From: Boseongicola sp.
GTDB taxonomy: Bacteria; Pseudomonadota; Alphaproteobacteria; Rhodobacterales; Rhodobacteraceae
NCBI GenBank assembly: GCA_029287375.1
Contig: JARFRG010000074.1
Span: 1-43,880, forward strand
Direction of reading: 5' to 3'
Length of the DNA: 43,880 bases
Positions 36,030 to 43,880 of this stretch are shown piece after piece (the first letter of the stretch is position 1; each line of letters starts with the position of its first letter). Under the pieces are notes generated by a model. That model was not told the DNA's origin. It saw nothing but the letters and a program-made list of their open reading frames with translations, and did not search any database. Made by a program: the position numbers and the translations under genes.

Positions 36030-38075
36030 GTGCGCCCAAAGATGATCCTTTGCGACCTGATTGATCGGCAGCGCGGGCATCTCTTTGCATGGGCGCCTGT
36101 CATGCTGGGGCTTGGGATAGGGATCTATTTCGCGACAAAAACCGAACCCTCGGCCAGCCATTTCTACGTGATCCTTTCAGCAATACTTCTAATATCCTGT
36201 CTTGCAATGCGCTTATCTGCGACACCAAGGATCATCGCTGTTGCCGTACTGTTGATACTTCTCGGGTTTACCCTTGCAGCCTGGCGCGCCCATGGCGTCG
36301 CTGCTCCAAAGCTAACCTTTCGATATTATTGGGCTATCGAAGGGCGCATCGTGAACGTCGACAGGTCACAATCAGATGCCGTGCGCCTCACGCTTGATCA
36401 GGTCGCTTTATATAATCTAAGCCCTGAAAAAGTGCCAAAAAAAGTACGTGTTTCGCTGCATGGTACCCAAGGCTATTTCAATCCGGCGCCCGGTCAGGTT
36501 GTCGCTCTGACCGGGCATCTTTCGCCACCCGGGGGGCCGGTCGAACCCGGAGGTTTCGATTTTCAACGGCAAGCGTGGTTCAAGGAACTGGGGGCCGTGG
36601 GGTACACCCGCACGCCCGTTCTGATCTGGGAACCCCACCGCTCTGGCGGCCTCGGGCTTGAGGTAACCCGCGTACGCCTTGCCATTTCCCTGGCAGTTCA
36701 AAACGCCTTGCCCGGACGCGCAGGAGCCTTCGCCGCCGCAATAACCACTGGAGATCGCTCGGGAATGAGCGAGGCCACGCTCGACGACTTGCGCGCATCG
36801 AACCTCGCCCATCTCCTTGCCATTTCGGGCCTGCATATGGGGCTTTTGACTGCTTTTGTTTTTGCCCTTATCCGATACGGGTTTGCCCTGATCCCGTTCG
36901 TCGCATTGCGGTGGCCGACAAAAAAGATTGGGGCGATCGGCGCGCTTTTCGCCGGTGCTGCCTATCTTGCCTTGTCCGGCGGCAATGTCGCGACAGAACG
37001 CGCATATGTAATGGTTGCGACGATGCTGCTGGCCGTTCTTGCGGATCGGCGTGCCATCACTCTGCGCGCCGTTGCGCTCGCGGCCCTGATCGTTTTGACC
37101 TTGCGCCCAGAAACGCTTCTTGGTCCGGGGTTTCAGATGTCTTTTGCAGCCACAATTGCTCTTGTCGCTGTTTTTGGCTGGATGCGTGACAAGGACTGGT
37201 CCACCTCTCGCTGGCCGTGGATTTTCCGTGTTGTCGCCGGCGTCGCGCTATCATCTGGCATCGCCGGACTTGCAACCGCGCCCATTGCGGCGGCGCATTT
37301 CAACCAAATTCCGCATTACGGACTGGCCGCGAACATGCTGTCAGTTCCCTTTATGGGGGCGATTATTATCCCGGGCGCCGTCATTGCTGCAATTTTGTGG
37401 CCCTTCGGGCTTCACATGGTTGGTCTCAAGCTGATGGAACCCGCAATTTTATGGATTTTAAATGTCGCTGATACCGTGGCTCATTTTCCGGGCGCTCTAA
37501 GCCATATGTGGTCGCCTTCGGTCTTTGTTCTACCGATGTTGTGTCTTGGCTGGCTCTGGGTGGTTCTCTGGCAAGGAAGAAGCCGCGCCCTAGGAGCGAT
37601 TTCCATCATCGCGTCTCTGGTGATTTGGAGCGAAACCCCGCGGCCGGACTTTCTTGTCAGCAACACCGGCAGCCTCGTTGGGCTCATGATGGAAGATGGA
37701 CGTCACCTCTCAAAACCGCGCGGCGACAGTTTTGCCGCTTTGAACTGGCTGGAAAACGATGGGGATCCTGTCGGGCAATCCGAAGCGTTCGATCGCGCAG
37801 CAAATCAAAGCGAAACTCGGTTTCGAATTTACAAAATTGGAACCAAAACGGTTTCACATGCCACCGGAAAAGTCGCGGGACAAAACGCGGTCGCGCAGTG
37901 TGATCAAACCGATATTGTCATCGTGAACATCAATATCGCCGGAAATGAGCGCTGCACAGTTTTCGACACTGACGCCCTGCGCAAGACCGGTGCGCTTGCA
38001 TTTTACAACAAAGATGGCGCGTTAAAGGTCGTAACCGCGCGCGATCGCCAAGGCGCGCGACTATGGTCTCAATAG
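36030..38075 (+). CDS. comEC: ComEC/Rec2 family competence protein
   Basis: A 681-residue inner-membrane channel for uptake of single-stranded DNA. An N-terminal DUF4131 region (roughly 30-180) is followed by the Competence domain with many helices and the motif [11 protein letters not shown] (near 270) and AERAYVM-like TERAYVM. The last 130 residues align in place with the metallo-beta-lactamase-like domain but I find no HxHxDH metal motif, so this part is probably degenerate. The start is GTG, chosen for GGGGAGACAAGG upstream; an ATG lies 12 bases later. It overlaps lexA by 7 bases, convergently. Confidence 0.92.
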   Translation: MRPKMILCDLIDRQRGHLFAWAPVMLGLGIGIYFATKTEPSASHFYVILSAILLISCLAMRLSATPRIIAVAVLLILLGFTLAAWRAHGVAAPKLTFRYYWAIEGRIVNVDRSQSDAVRLTLDQVALYNLSPEKVPKKVRVSLHGTQGYFNPAPGQVVALTGHLSPPGGPVEPGGFDFQRQAWFKELGAVGYTRTPVLIWEPHRSGGLGLEVTRVRLAISLAVQNALPGRAGAFAAAITTGDRSGMSEATLDDLRASNLAHLLAISGLHMGLLTAFVFALIRYGFALIPFVALRWPTKKIGAIGALFAGAAYLALSGGNVATERAYVMVATMLLAVLADRRAITLRAVALAALIVLTLRPETLLGPGFQMSFAATIALVAVFGWMRDKDWSTSRWPWIFRVVAGVALSSGIAGLATAPIAAAHFNQIPHYGLAANMLSVPFMGAIIIPGAVIAAILWPFGLHMVGLKLMEPAILWILNVADTVAHFPGALSHMWSPSVFVLPMLCLGWLWVVLWQGRSRALGAISIIASLVIWSETPRPDFLVSNTGSLVGLMMEDGRHLSKPRGDSFAALNWLENDGDPVGQSEAFDRAANQSETRFRIYKIGTKTVSHATGKVAGQNAVAQCDQTDIVIVNINIAGNERCTVFDTDALRKTGALAFYNKDGALKVVTARDRQGARLWSQ

Positions 38076-38761
38076 CTGCGGATCAACCCTACGAGACGCC
38101 CCTGAACTTTGACCTGATCATCCCGGAACAGGCGTGTTTCATAGGCCGGGTTCGCGGCTTCAAGCGCGATAGTGCTACCTTGTTGCCGGAACCGTTTCAG
38201 CGTCGCCTCTTGATCTTCGACAAGAGCCACAACAATGTCTCCGTTTTCGGCGGTGCTGGTTTCACGAATAACAACGATGTCACCGTCATTAATGCCAACG
38301 TCAATCATTGAATCGCCTTTAACTTCAAGGGCGTAGTGATGTCCTTTCCCGGTCAGCATCTGGCCCGGCACCGAGACGTGGTGGCTTATCTCGCTGATGG
38401 CCGCGATTGGCACACCGGCAGCAATGCGTCCCATGACTGGCAATTCCATGGCTTGCCCACCAACCGCTATAGCCCCGGATGGAGGTGGGGCATCGGGTCG
38501 ATCACCATCGATGACCTTGGGAACAAAGCCTTTTGAGGTATCCAGCGCATCAGGTAATTTCACAATTTCAATGGCCCGGGCGCGATGGGCAAGACGACGA
38601 ATAAACCCGCGCTCTTCCAGTGCTGTGATCAGGCGATGGATGCCGGACTTCGATCGAAGATCAAGAGCTTCCTTCATTTCATCAAATGACGGAGGAACGC
38701 CATCACGTTGAACGCGAGTGTGTATAAATTCGAGTAAATCTAACTGCTTACGCGTCAACAT
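38069..38761 (-). CDS. lexA: LexA repressor
   Basis: LexA represses the SOS regulon and cleaves itself when RecA is active. The 230-residue protein has a winged helix ([31 protein letters not shown]), the Ala-Gly cleavage site in [10 protein letters not shown], the nucleophile in GDSMIDVG and the catalytic lysine in the EATLKRF block. An alphaproteobacterial GTTC-N7-GTTC operator lies 43-68 bases upstream. GGAGGT precedes the start. It is the last gene behind trpC-moaC-moeA, although the operators give it separate control. Confidence 0.97.
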   Translation of the reverse strand: MLTRKQLDLLEFIHTRVQRDGVPPSFDEMKEALDLRSKSGIHRLITALEERGFIRRLAHRARAIEIVKLPDALDTSKGFVPKVIDGDRPDAPPPSGAIAVGGQAMELPVMGRIAAGVPIAAISEISHHVSVPGQMLTGKGHHYALEVKGDSMIDVGINDGDIVVIRETSTAENGDIVVALVEDQEATLKRFRQQGSTIALEAANPAYETRLFRDDQVKVQGRLVGLIRSY

Positions 38762-38803
38762 TTATGTGAACCTCCTGTAACGGCCGATCTGAGCCGACCC
38801 TAT

Positions 38804-38829
38804 GTTCAGATATTGTTCTACATGTGTTC
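38804..38829 (-). promoter_or_regulatory. two overlapping SOS boxes (three GTTC iterons)
   Basis: GTTC stands at 38804-38807, 38815-38818 and 38826-38829, each separated by 7 bases. The alphaproteobacterial LexA site is GTTC-N7-GTTC, so two sites share the middle GTTC. It lies before lexA, partly in the 3' region of moeA, and most likely mediates autoregulation. Confidence 0.85.
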
Positions 38830-38846
38830 TCGTTTCGTGTCAACAA

Positions 38847-40019
38847 CTAGAGGTCGATGTACTCGACGCTTTCTCCGGCCGATTTCGCTGGATCGGCGGG
38901 TGGACGGACGACAAGGGCATTGGCGTCGGAAAGAACACTCAAAAGCGCACTGTCTTGTCTATCTGAAACGGCCACCTGACCACCCGACACTTGCGCACGC
39001 ATGTAATGTTCGCGCGCACCATTTGCTGCAAGGTTCATGGTGAGCGTGGCGACTTTCCTGATCGCAGGAAGTTTGGGCAGTCCTAGCAAGGACTCGATTA
39101 ACGGTAACATAAATATACGACCACAAACCATTGCTGAAACTGGATTTCCCGGAAGGCCAAGAAGTACCGACTTCCCCAATCTGCCTGCCATCAACGGCTT
39201 ACCTGGCCGCATGGCAACCTTGTAAAATGACCGCTCAAGTCCGCGCGAGCTGGCCACACGACCGACCATGTCGTGATCTCCCACGGAGGCGCCGCCGACG
39301 GTTACGACCAGATCGGCGTCATCCGTAAGGTCGAAAACTGCCGAAAGTGAGCTTGTCGTGTCGCGACTGATCGGCAGCATGCGGGCTTCGGCACCGACTT
39401 CTTCGAGCATTGCGGCGAGACCGAAAGTATTTGAGGCAATGATCTGATCGGCGTTGGGGTGTTCTCCTGGCATCACAAGCTCGTCACCTGTGGCCATCAG
39501 GGCAACGATTGGTCGACGGGTAACGGTGACCTCAGAATGGTTCATCGCGGCGATAAGGGCTATGTCACGCGGGGACAATCGTCTGGCGGGGGCAAGAGTG
39601 TCGTTTACTTTAAAATCCGCCCCTTCATCTCTGATATAAAGTGATGAATCAGTACTTCGTGAGACTTTAATGACATCGGCATCGCGGGAAATGTCTTCCT
39701 GAATTACAACGCGCTTTGCCCCTATTGGGAGTGGTGCTCCGGTGAAAATACGTACGGCTTGGCCTTGAGTGAGTGTGCCGCCGAACCGGTGGCCTGCCGC
39801 AGCTTCGCCGATGACTTCGAAAGTGTCGCCCGTTGCGATGCTTTCTGTAGGGATGGCATAGCCGTCCATAACTGAAGCTGCGAACGGTGGTTGATTGCGC
39901 CGCGCACTAGTCGGAGCAGCAAGGACGCGGCCAGATGCGTGACGCAATGGCACAATTTCGGTGTCCAAGGGGGTGGCCAGGGCAAAGACCTTGGTCAAGG
40001 CCTCGCTCACTGAAATCAC
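38847..40019 (-). CDS. moeA: molybdopterin molybdotransferase MoeA
   Basis: MoeA inserts molybdenum into adenylated molybdopterin. Its 390 residues include [30 protein letters not shown] and the [12 protein letters not shown] molybdopterin-binding loop, then KPLMAGRLG and GLPGNPVSA. The start is GTG in a GTGA overlap with the moaC stop. Order trpC-moaC-moeA-lexA is common in Rhodobacterales. Confidence 0.96.
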   Translation of the reverse strand: MISVSEALTKVFALATPLDTEIVPLRHASGRVLAAPTSARRNQPPFAASVMDGYAIPTESIATGDTFEVIGEAAAGHRFGGTLTQGQAVRIFTGAPLPIGAKRVVIQEDISRDADVIKVSRSTDSSLYIRDEGADFKVNDTLAPARRLSPRDIALIAAMNHSEVTVTRRPIVALMATGDELVMPGEHPNADQIIASNTFGLAAMLEEVGAEARMLPISRDTTSSLSAVFDLTDDADLVVTVGGASVGDHDMVGRVASSRGLERSFYKVAMRPGKPLMAGRLGKSVLLGLPGNPVSAMVCGRIFMLPLIESLLGLPKLPAIRKVATLTMNLAANGAREHYMRAQVSGGQVAVSDRQDSALLSVLSDANALVVRPPADPAKSAGESVEYIDL

Positions 40020-40495
40020 GTCGACGCCTCGTACCGCCCTGATTTTCCGCCGTCTTTCAACACAAGGCGGATTGCGCTTATCTCCATTGCCTTATCCACA
40101 GCTTTCATCATGTCGTAGATCGTGAGGCAGGCTGTTGAAACAGCGGTCAGTGCTTCCATTTCGACACCAGTTTGACCCGAGGTCTTCACCGTGGCTTGCA
40201 CAAGGACGCCGGGCAAGTCGGGATCAACCGTCAATTCGACGGCGACTTTGGTGATCGGAAGGGGGTGACACAGCGGGATCAGATCGGCAGTTTTCTTGGC
40301 GCCCATGATACCAGCGAGTCTGGCAACAGCCAGAACGTCGCCCTTTTTCGCATTACCTTCTGTAACGATTTCGTAGGCTTCCGTTGACATCTTAACGCAG
40401 CCTGACGCGACCGCCACGCGATTGGTGTGTGCCTTCGCAGAGACGTCGACCATATGCGCCTGACCCTGCGGGTCAAAGTGTGTGAGGCCCGACAT
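40016..40495 (-). CDS. moaC: cyclic pyranopterin monophosphate synthase MoaC
   Basis: MoaC, with MoaA, makes cyclic pyranopterin monophosphate from GTP, the first step of molybdenum cofactor synthesis. The 159-residue protein shows [13 protein letters not shown] and [23 protein letters not shown], both hallmark blocks with active-site residues. The ATG overlaps the trpC stop by one base and the gene overlaps moeA, so the three are one transcript. Confidence 0.97.
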   Translation of the reverse strand: MSGLTHFDPQGQAHMVDVSAKAHTNRVAVASGCVKMSTEAYEIVTEGNAKKGDVLAVARLAGIMGAKKTADLIPLCHPLPITKVAVELTVDPDLPGVLVQATVKTSGQTGVEMEALTAVSTACLTIYDMMKAVDKAMEISAIRLVLKDGGKSGRYEAST

Positions 40496-41310
40496 CAGGC
40501 AGCACCGCGCGCGGGCGCGGGATTTGAGAGGATGGTGCGTGTTGCGGCCGTCACGTCGTTCTGCCGCATCAGGCTTTCGCCGATCAGGAATGCGCGGGCG
40601 CCAATTCGGGCCATCCGGGCCAAGTCATCAGCGCTAGAAAGACCGCTTTCAGCGACCATCAGGCGATCATCGGGGACGTCTTTTGCAAGGCGCTCCGTGG
40701 TACTAAGATCGGTTTCAAAAGTCTTTAGATTGCGGTTGTTGATACCAAGAAGCGGAGAGCGTAATTGTGTCGCGCGCTGGAGTTCTTCGGCGTCGTGAAC
40801 TTCGACAAGAACATCCATATTCCAATCGTTTACAGCGCAATCTTCAAGCTCTTTTGCCTGTGCATCAGTGACGCTGGCCATGATGATCAGGATGCAGTCA
40901 GCCCCCCATGCGCGGGCTTCGGCAATCTGGTAGGTGTCGTACATAAAGTCCTTGCGCAGACAGGGCAATGCGACAGCATCGCGGGCGGCGGTGAGGAAGC
41001 CAGGTGCGCCCTGAAAGCTGGGTGTGTCGGTGAGGACTGACAGGCAAGTTGCCCCACCGGCTTCGTAGGCGCGGGCCAGCGTGGGCGGGTCGAAGTCCGC
41101 GCGGATCAAGCCTTTGGACGGGCTTGCTTTTTTTATCTCGGCAATAAGGCCGTAGCCGGTTTTGGTGGCTGCAAACAACGCTTTGGCGAAGCCGCGGGTT
41201 GGCGAGACGTCGCGCGCGCGCGCAACAACATCTGCAAGCGGACGGGCGGCCTTTGCCTCGGCGATCTCGTCGAGTTTATAGGCTTTAATGCGATCAAGTG
41301 CGGTGCTCAT
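40495..41310 (-). CDS. trpC: indole-3-glycerol phosphate synthase
   Basis: TrpC closes the indole ring in tryptophan synthesis. In its 271 residues, [13 protein letters not shown] and CLRKDFM carry the catalytic lysines and MVAESGLSS the glutamate; INNRNLKTF is another signature. No fused TrpF domain is present. An acyltransferase gene and ung separate it from trpD here, whereas trpD-trpC adjacency is the usual order. An 11-bp iterated element lies in the 102-base gap upstream. Confidence 0.96.
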   Translation of the reverse strand: MSTALDRIKAYKLDEIAEAKAARPLADVVARARDVSPTRGFAKALFAATKTGYGLIAEIKKASPSKGLIRADFDPPTLARAYEAGGATCLSVLTDTPSFQGAPGFLTAARDAVALPCLRKDFMYDTYQIAEARAWGADCILIIMASVTDAQAKELEDCAVNDWNMDVLVEVHDAEELQRATQLRSPLLGINNRNLKTFETDLSTTERLAKDVPDDRLMVAESGLSSADDLARMARIGARAFLIGESLMRQNDVTAATRTILSNPAPARGAA

Positions 41311-41350
41311 GGGAGTGAAATAGCGCGTCCATCAGGCGCTGAAAAGGCAT

Positions 41351-41400
41351 ATCGGTATCGCGTCGGTATTACGTCGGTATTGCGTCGGTGCGCCCGTGCG
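41351..41400 (-). repeat. 11-bp iterated element, copy B
   Basis: On the minus strand, after the lead CGCACGGGCGC, 11-base units follow: ACCGACGCAAT (41379-41389), ACCGACGTAAT (41368-41378), ACCGACGCGAT (41357-41367) and a partial ACCGAT. The layout equals copy A at 32851-32900. It starts about 12 bases after the ung stop and reads in the ung direction. Confidence 0.85.
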
Positions 41401-41412
41401 GCGGATTATGCC

Positions 41413-42072
41413 TTAATTAGGGAGTTTCACCCAATCTATCGGCGGCTCTCCACGGGTCTGCAACCATGCGTTGACGCGAGAATAGGGCCGCGAACCAAAG
41501 AAGCCGCGCCGCGCCGACAACGGCGAAGGATGGGCGGTCTCTATGATCAGATGCTTGCCCTCGTGGATTGCAGGGCGAAAGGATTGGGCATGCTTGCCCC
41601 ACAGAAGGAACGCGCAGTCGTGGCGTGAGACTGCGTTCAGGACGTCGCGGGTCAGGTGAGCCCAGCCAAGTCGCGCATGCGCCCCGGCGTTGCCCGCAGG
41701 GACAGACAGGGACGTGTTGAGAAGCAGGACGCCTTGCGCCGCCCAGTGCGTGAGATCTCCGGTCTTGGGGACCGCACCGAGGTCGTCGTCCATTTCGCGA
41801 AAGATGTTTCTGAGGGATCGGGGCAGGGCGACGTTGGACGTGACGGAAAAGGCGAGGCCATTCGCGTGGCCCGGTGTTGGATAGGGATCCTGTCCCAATA
41901 TGACGACACGGGTGTCTTTTGGTTGCAGCTGCTCCAAGGCCACGAACCGTTTTTCCTCGGAAGGGAGGATCGTACGGGTTTCGGCGGCGAGATGTCTTTG
42001 AATGCCCGGCCAATGGTCGCCAAAGAACGGCAAGCTGGCCCATTGGCCAAGGCGGGTGAGATCATATGCCAT
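41413..42072 (-). CDS. ung: uracil-DNA glycosylase
   Basis: Ung removes uracil from DNA at the start of base excision repair. In 219 residues, VILGQDPYPTPGHANGLAFS carries the catalytic D62, LLLNTSLSVPAG follows, and AHPSPLSARRGFFGSRPYSR is the leucine-loop motif with the active-site histidine. It lies between an acyltransferase (61-base gap) and trpC, all leftward. Confidence 0.96.
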   Translation of the reverse strand: MAYDLTRLGQWASLPFFGDHWPGIQRHLAAETRTILPSEEKRFVALEQLQPKDTRVVILGQDPYPTPGHANGLAFSVTSNVALPRSLRNIFREMDDDLGAVPKTGDLTHWAAQGVLLLNTSLSVPAGNAGAHARLGWAHLTRDVLNAVSRHDCAFLLWGKHAQSFRPAIHEGKHLIIETAHPSPLSARRGFFGSRPYSRVNAWLQTRGEPPIDWVKLPN

Positions 42073-42133
42073 CTATGGATCGCTACCGCGTCACGGGGGG
42101 CTTGGGCAAGAGGCTGCGCGAACTTGGTTCGTG

Positions 42134-43021
42134 TCAGGACTGGCGACGCGCGCCATCCCAACGCCGCAGCATCCAGTACCATTGTTCGGGGTGCGCAAGG
42201 ATACGGGCGGACAGGCTATCATTAAAAGCGCGGGTCATGGTGAGGCTGTCGGTGTGCGGTATCGGGGCCTCGAAAATCACCTCATATGCGTTTCCGCCTT
42301 CGGTTCGGATACCATAGGCGGGGATCATTGGAAGATCGTATTTGAGGGCAAGCTGTGCGGCGGACAGAGATGTGAGGGCGTTATGACCAAGGAACGGGAT
42401 GTCTACGCCCTCGGCGTATTTTTCATCCATGAGGATCGACATAATTCCCCCATCGCGCAGGTGCCGTACAAGGGCTTTGGTCCCGACGCGCCCGGTGGCC
42501 AGAATTGGGGTTCCGCCAGCTTCGATTCCTGTCCGGATACGGCGTTCGTAGTGGCGATTTTTATGGGGGCGATAGACCGCGCCGCTTTCCATTCCGTGCA
42601 TTTTAATAACGGCGCGCACGGCTTCCCATTGCCCGAAATGACCCGATACGATGATCGCGCCCTTTCCTTTTTCCTGTGCTTCTTTGAGGGCGGCGAGGCC
42701 GGGGCCAGAAGATCGGAATTTATGGTGTTGCGTTTGAAATTCGGCGTCGTGGTAGATTTCAAACAGGGTGCGGCCCATGTTCCGCCCCATGTCCTGGCCA
42801 AGCCGCATCCGGGCTTTGCGCGGCATATCTGGAAACACGCGTTTTGCGTCGCGATCAAAGCGACGTGTAGCGGGCGGGAACCAGCGCATAACCGCTGCGA
42901 ATGTGCTGCCTAAAGCGCGCGCACGCAAATCAAAGGCGCGCCAACGAAACATCGTCAGAGCCGACCACAAAGGGAAGTATCTGGCGTGATGTAAAACTGA
43001 TTTCACTGTCGTGGAAAGCAT
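42134..43021 (-). CDS. LpxL/HtrB-like lysophospholipid acyltransferase
   Basis: A protein of 295 residues of the lipid A acyltransferase family (PF03279). The catalytic pair is H128 and E133 in SGHFGQWEAV; YRPHKNRHYERRIR and LMDEKYAEGVDIPFLG are typical blocks. An N-terminal hydrophobic stretch (near residues 12-25) fits a membrane anchor. It probably adds a secondary acyl chain to lipid A; ornithine-lipid or phospholipid remodelling is possible. ATG 43021 is preferred over an upstream TTG at 43069, as the added residues look like chance sequence. Confidence 0.85.
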   Translation of the reverse strand: MLSTTVKSVLHHARYFPLWSALTMFRWRAFDLRARALGSTFAAVMRWFPPATRRFDRDAKRVFPDMPRKARMRLGQDMGRNMGRTLFEIYHDAEFQTQHHKFRSSGPGLAALKEAQEKGKGAIIVSGHFGQWEAVRAVIKMHGMESGAVYRPHKNRHYERRIRTGIEAGGTPILATGRVGTKALVRHLRDGGIMSILMDEKYAEGVDIPFLGHNALTSLSAAQLALKYDLPMIPAYGIRTEGGNAYEVIFEAPIPHTDSLTMTRAFNDSLSARILAHPEQWYWMLRRWDGARRQS

Positions 43022-43111
43022 GGCGCTGTATGATCGGCTTTTGCGGCAATACCAATAAAAAACGCACAAGCGTCCGTTCTGAAGGGAGCGACCTGCGTCT
43101 GCATGGTAACG

Positions 43112-43879
43112 TCAGCCGCCTTGGGTCACTTTCGCAAGGCCTTCGATTTTCGCACGCGCCGCTCCGCTGTCGATAGATTGTGTCGCCATATCAACACCCT
43201 CTGGTAAGCTGTGTGCGGCTCCGGCGATGACGAGGGCCGCCGCTGCGTTTAGAAGGACCGCGTCACGGTAGGCGGAGGTTTCGCCTGCGAGCAAGGCCTG
43301 GAACGCCTGCGCGTTCTCTTCTGGTGTGCCGCCGACGATGGCCTCGAATGGGTGGACGGGCAGGTGCGCGTCTTCGGGGTGGATGCTCATTTCGGTGATC
43401 GTGTTGTCTTTGAGGGCGACGACAGCGGTTGGGCCTGTGATGGTGATCTCGTCGGTGCCGTCTGAGCCGTGTACGAGCCATGCAGCCTCAGAGCCAAGGG
43501 CCTGGAGTGTTTCGGCCATCGGGCGCAGCATTGCCTCGGAAAACGCACCGGTCAGCTGTCGTTTTGCGCCTGCGGGGTTCGTCAGGGGGCCGAGGATATT
43601 AAAGATCGTGCGTGTGCCAAGTTCAGCGCGCGTCGGCATGACGTGGGCGATTGCGGGGTGGTGCATCGGGGCCATCATAAAGCCGATGCCGACCTCGTTT
43701 ATCGCACGTTCCACGACGTCCGGGCCGACCATGACGTTGATGCCCATCTGTGTGAGGGCGTCCGCCGCACCGGATTTTGAGGACAGGTTGCGGTTGCCGT
43801 GCTTGGCGACGGTCACGCCTGCGCCTGCGACGACAAAGGCCGTGGCGGTCGAGATGTTCAGCGTGCCTTTGCCATCGCC
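43112..43879 (-). CDS. trpD: anthranilate phosphoribosyltransferase (5' part beyond window)
   Basis: About 256 residues of the usual 338 are present, with the N-terminal part outside the window. TrpD joins anthranilate and phosphoribosyl diphosphate in tryptophan synthesis. [35 protein letters not shown] and [18 protein letters not shown] are its substrate-binding motifs, with [11 protein letters not shown] between them. The next leftward gene is the acyltransferase, not trpC. Confidence 0.95.
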   Translation of the reverse strand, partial: GDGKGTLNISTATAFVVAGAGVTVAKHGNRNLSSKSGAADALTQMGINVMVGPDVVERAINEVGIGFMMAPMHHPAIAHVMPTRAELGTRTIFNILGPLTNPAGAKRQLTGAFSEAMLRPMAETLQALGSEAAWLVHGSDGTDEITITGPTAVVALKDNTITEMSIHPEDAHLPVHPFEAIVGGTPEENAQAFQALLAGETSAYRDAVLLNAAAALVIAGAAHSLPEGVDMATQSIDSGAARAKIEGLAKVTQGG

Positions 43880-43880
43880 G

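Noticed and set aside
40092-40100. Second TTATCCACA (DnaA box)
   Set aside because: It lies within moaC codons for conserved residues, so it is probably coincidence; recorded because it weakens the ftsZ DnaA box.

Overview
The window reads as ordinary chromosome of a marine-type alphaproteobacterium of the order Rhodobacterales (Roseobacter group/Rhodobacteraceae). The signs are the order murB-ddl-ftsQ-ftsA-ftsZ-lpxC-bamD-recN preceded by DUF2484 genes, a GTTC-N7-GTTC type LexA operator next to lexA, a TIGR02300 (FYDLN acid) gene beside tRNA-Ala, a fused indolepyruvate oxidoreductase, and a GTA-type endolysin/holin pair. The species cannot be fixed from sequence alone. No insertion sequence, prophage structural gene or CRISPR array was seen.

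Layout. Bases 1-2140: start of a leftward gene cut by the edge, an empty divergent region, a PA0069-type radical SAM gene and two overlapping DUF2484 membrane-protein genes. 2197-12088: cell wall and division block murB-ddl-ftsQ-ftsA-(479 bp regulatory gap)-ftsZ-terminator-lpxC-bamD-recN, all rightward. 12085-20545: mostly leftward housekeeping (betaine-homocysteine methyltransferase, tRNA-Ala, TIGR02300, then AEC transporter-fghA-yaiI-EamA-hydrolase, and a LysR gene), plus a rightward YgjP-like peptidase and a GntR regulator. 20693-32774: rightward run with fused indolepyruvate:ferredoxin oxidoreductase, acyltransferase, murI, argC broken by one in-frame amber codon, ccmE, a five-gene overlapping lysis-like cassette, ccmF, ccmH and a PaaG-like isomerase. 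33133-43880: gltA and gltX leftward, comEC rightward, then leftward trpD(partial)-acyltransferase-ung-trpC-moaC-moeA-lexA.

How genes work together: the first block makes peptidoglycan precursor, assembles the Z-ring and builds the outer membrane. CcmE, CcmF and CcmH ligate haem to c-type cytochromes. trpD/trpC belong to tryptophan synthesis, and moaC/moeA to molybdenum cofactor synthesis. lexA carries three GTTC iterons that form two overlapping SOS boxes.

Points most worth a second look: the cassette at 27536-29378 (GH108 endolysin, 3-TM holin, a BhlA-like 59-residue protein, a 45-residue protein and a 122-residue membrane protein, all overlapping) lodged between ccmE and ccmF; a tandem 11-bp iterated element present twice, each time 3' of a gene and in its direction; the argC amber codon; the triple GTTC array at lexA; a DnaA box and GANTC sites in the ftsA-ftsZ gap; and a perfect 21-bp operator-like palindrome before the oxidoreductase gene.
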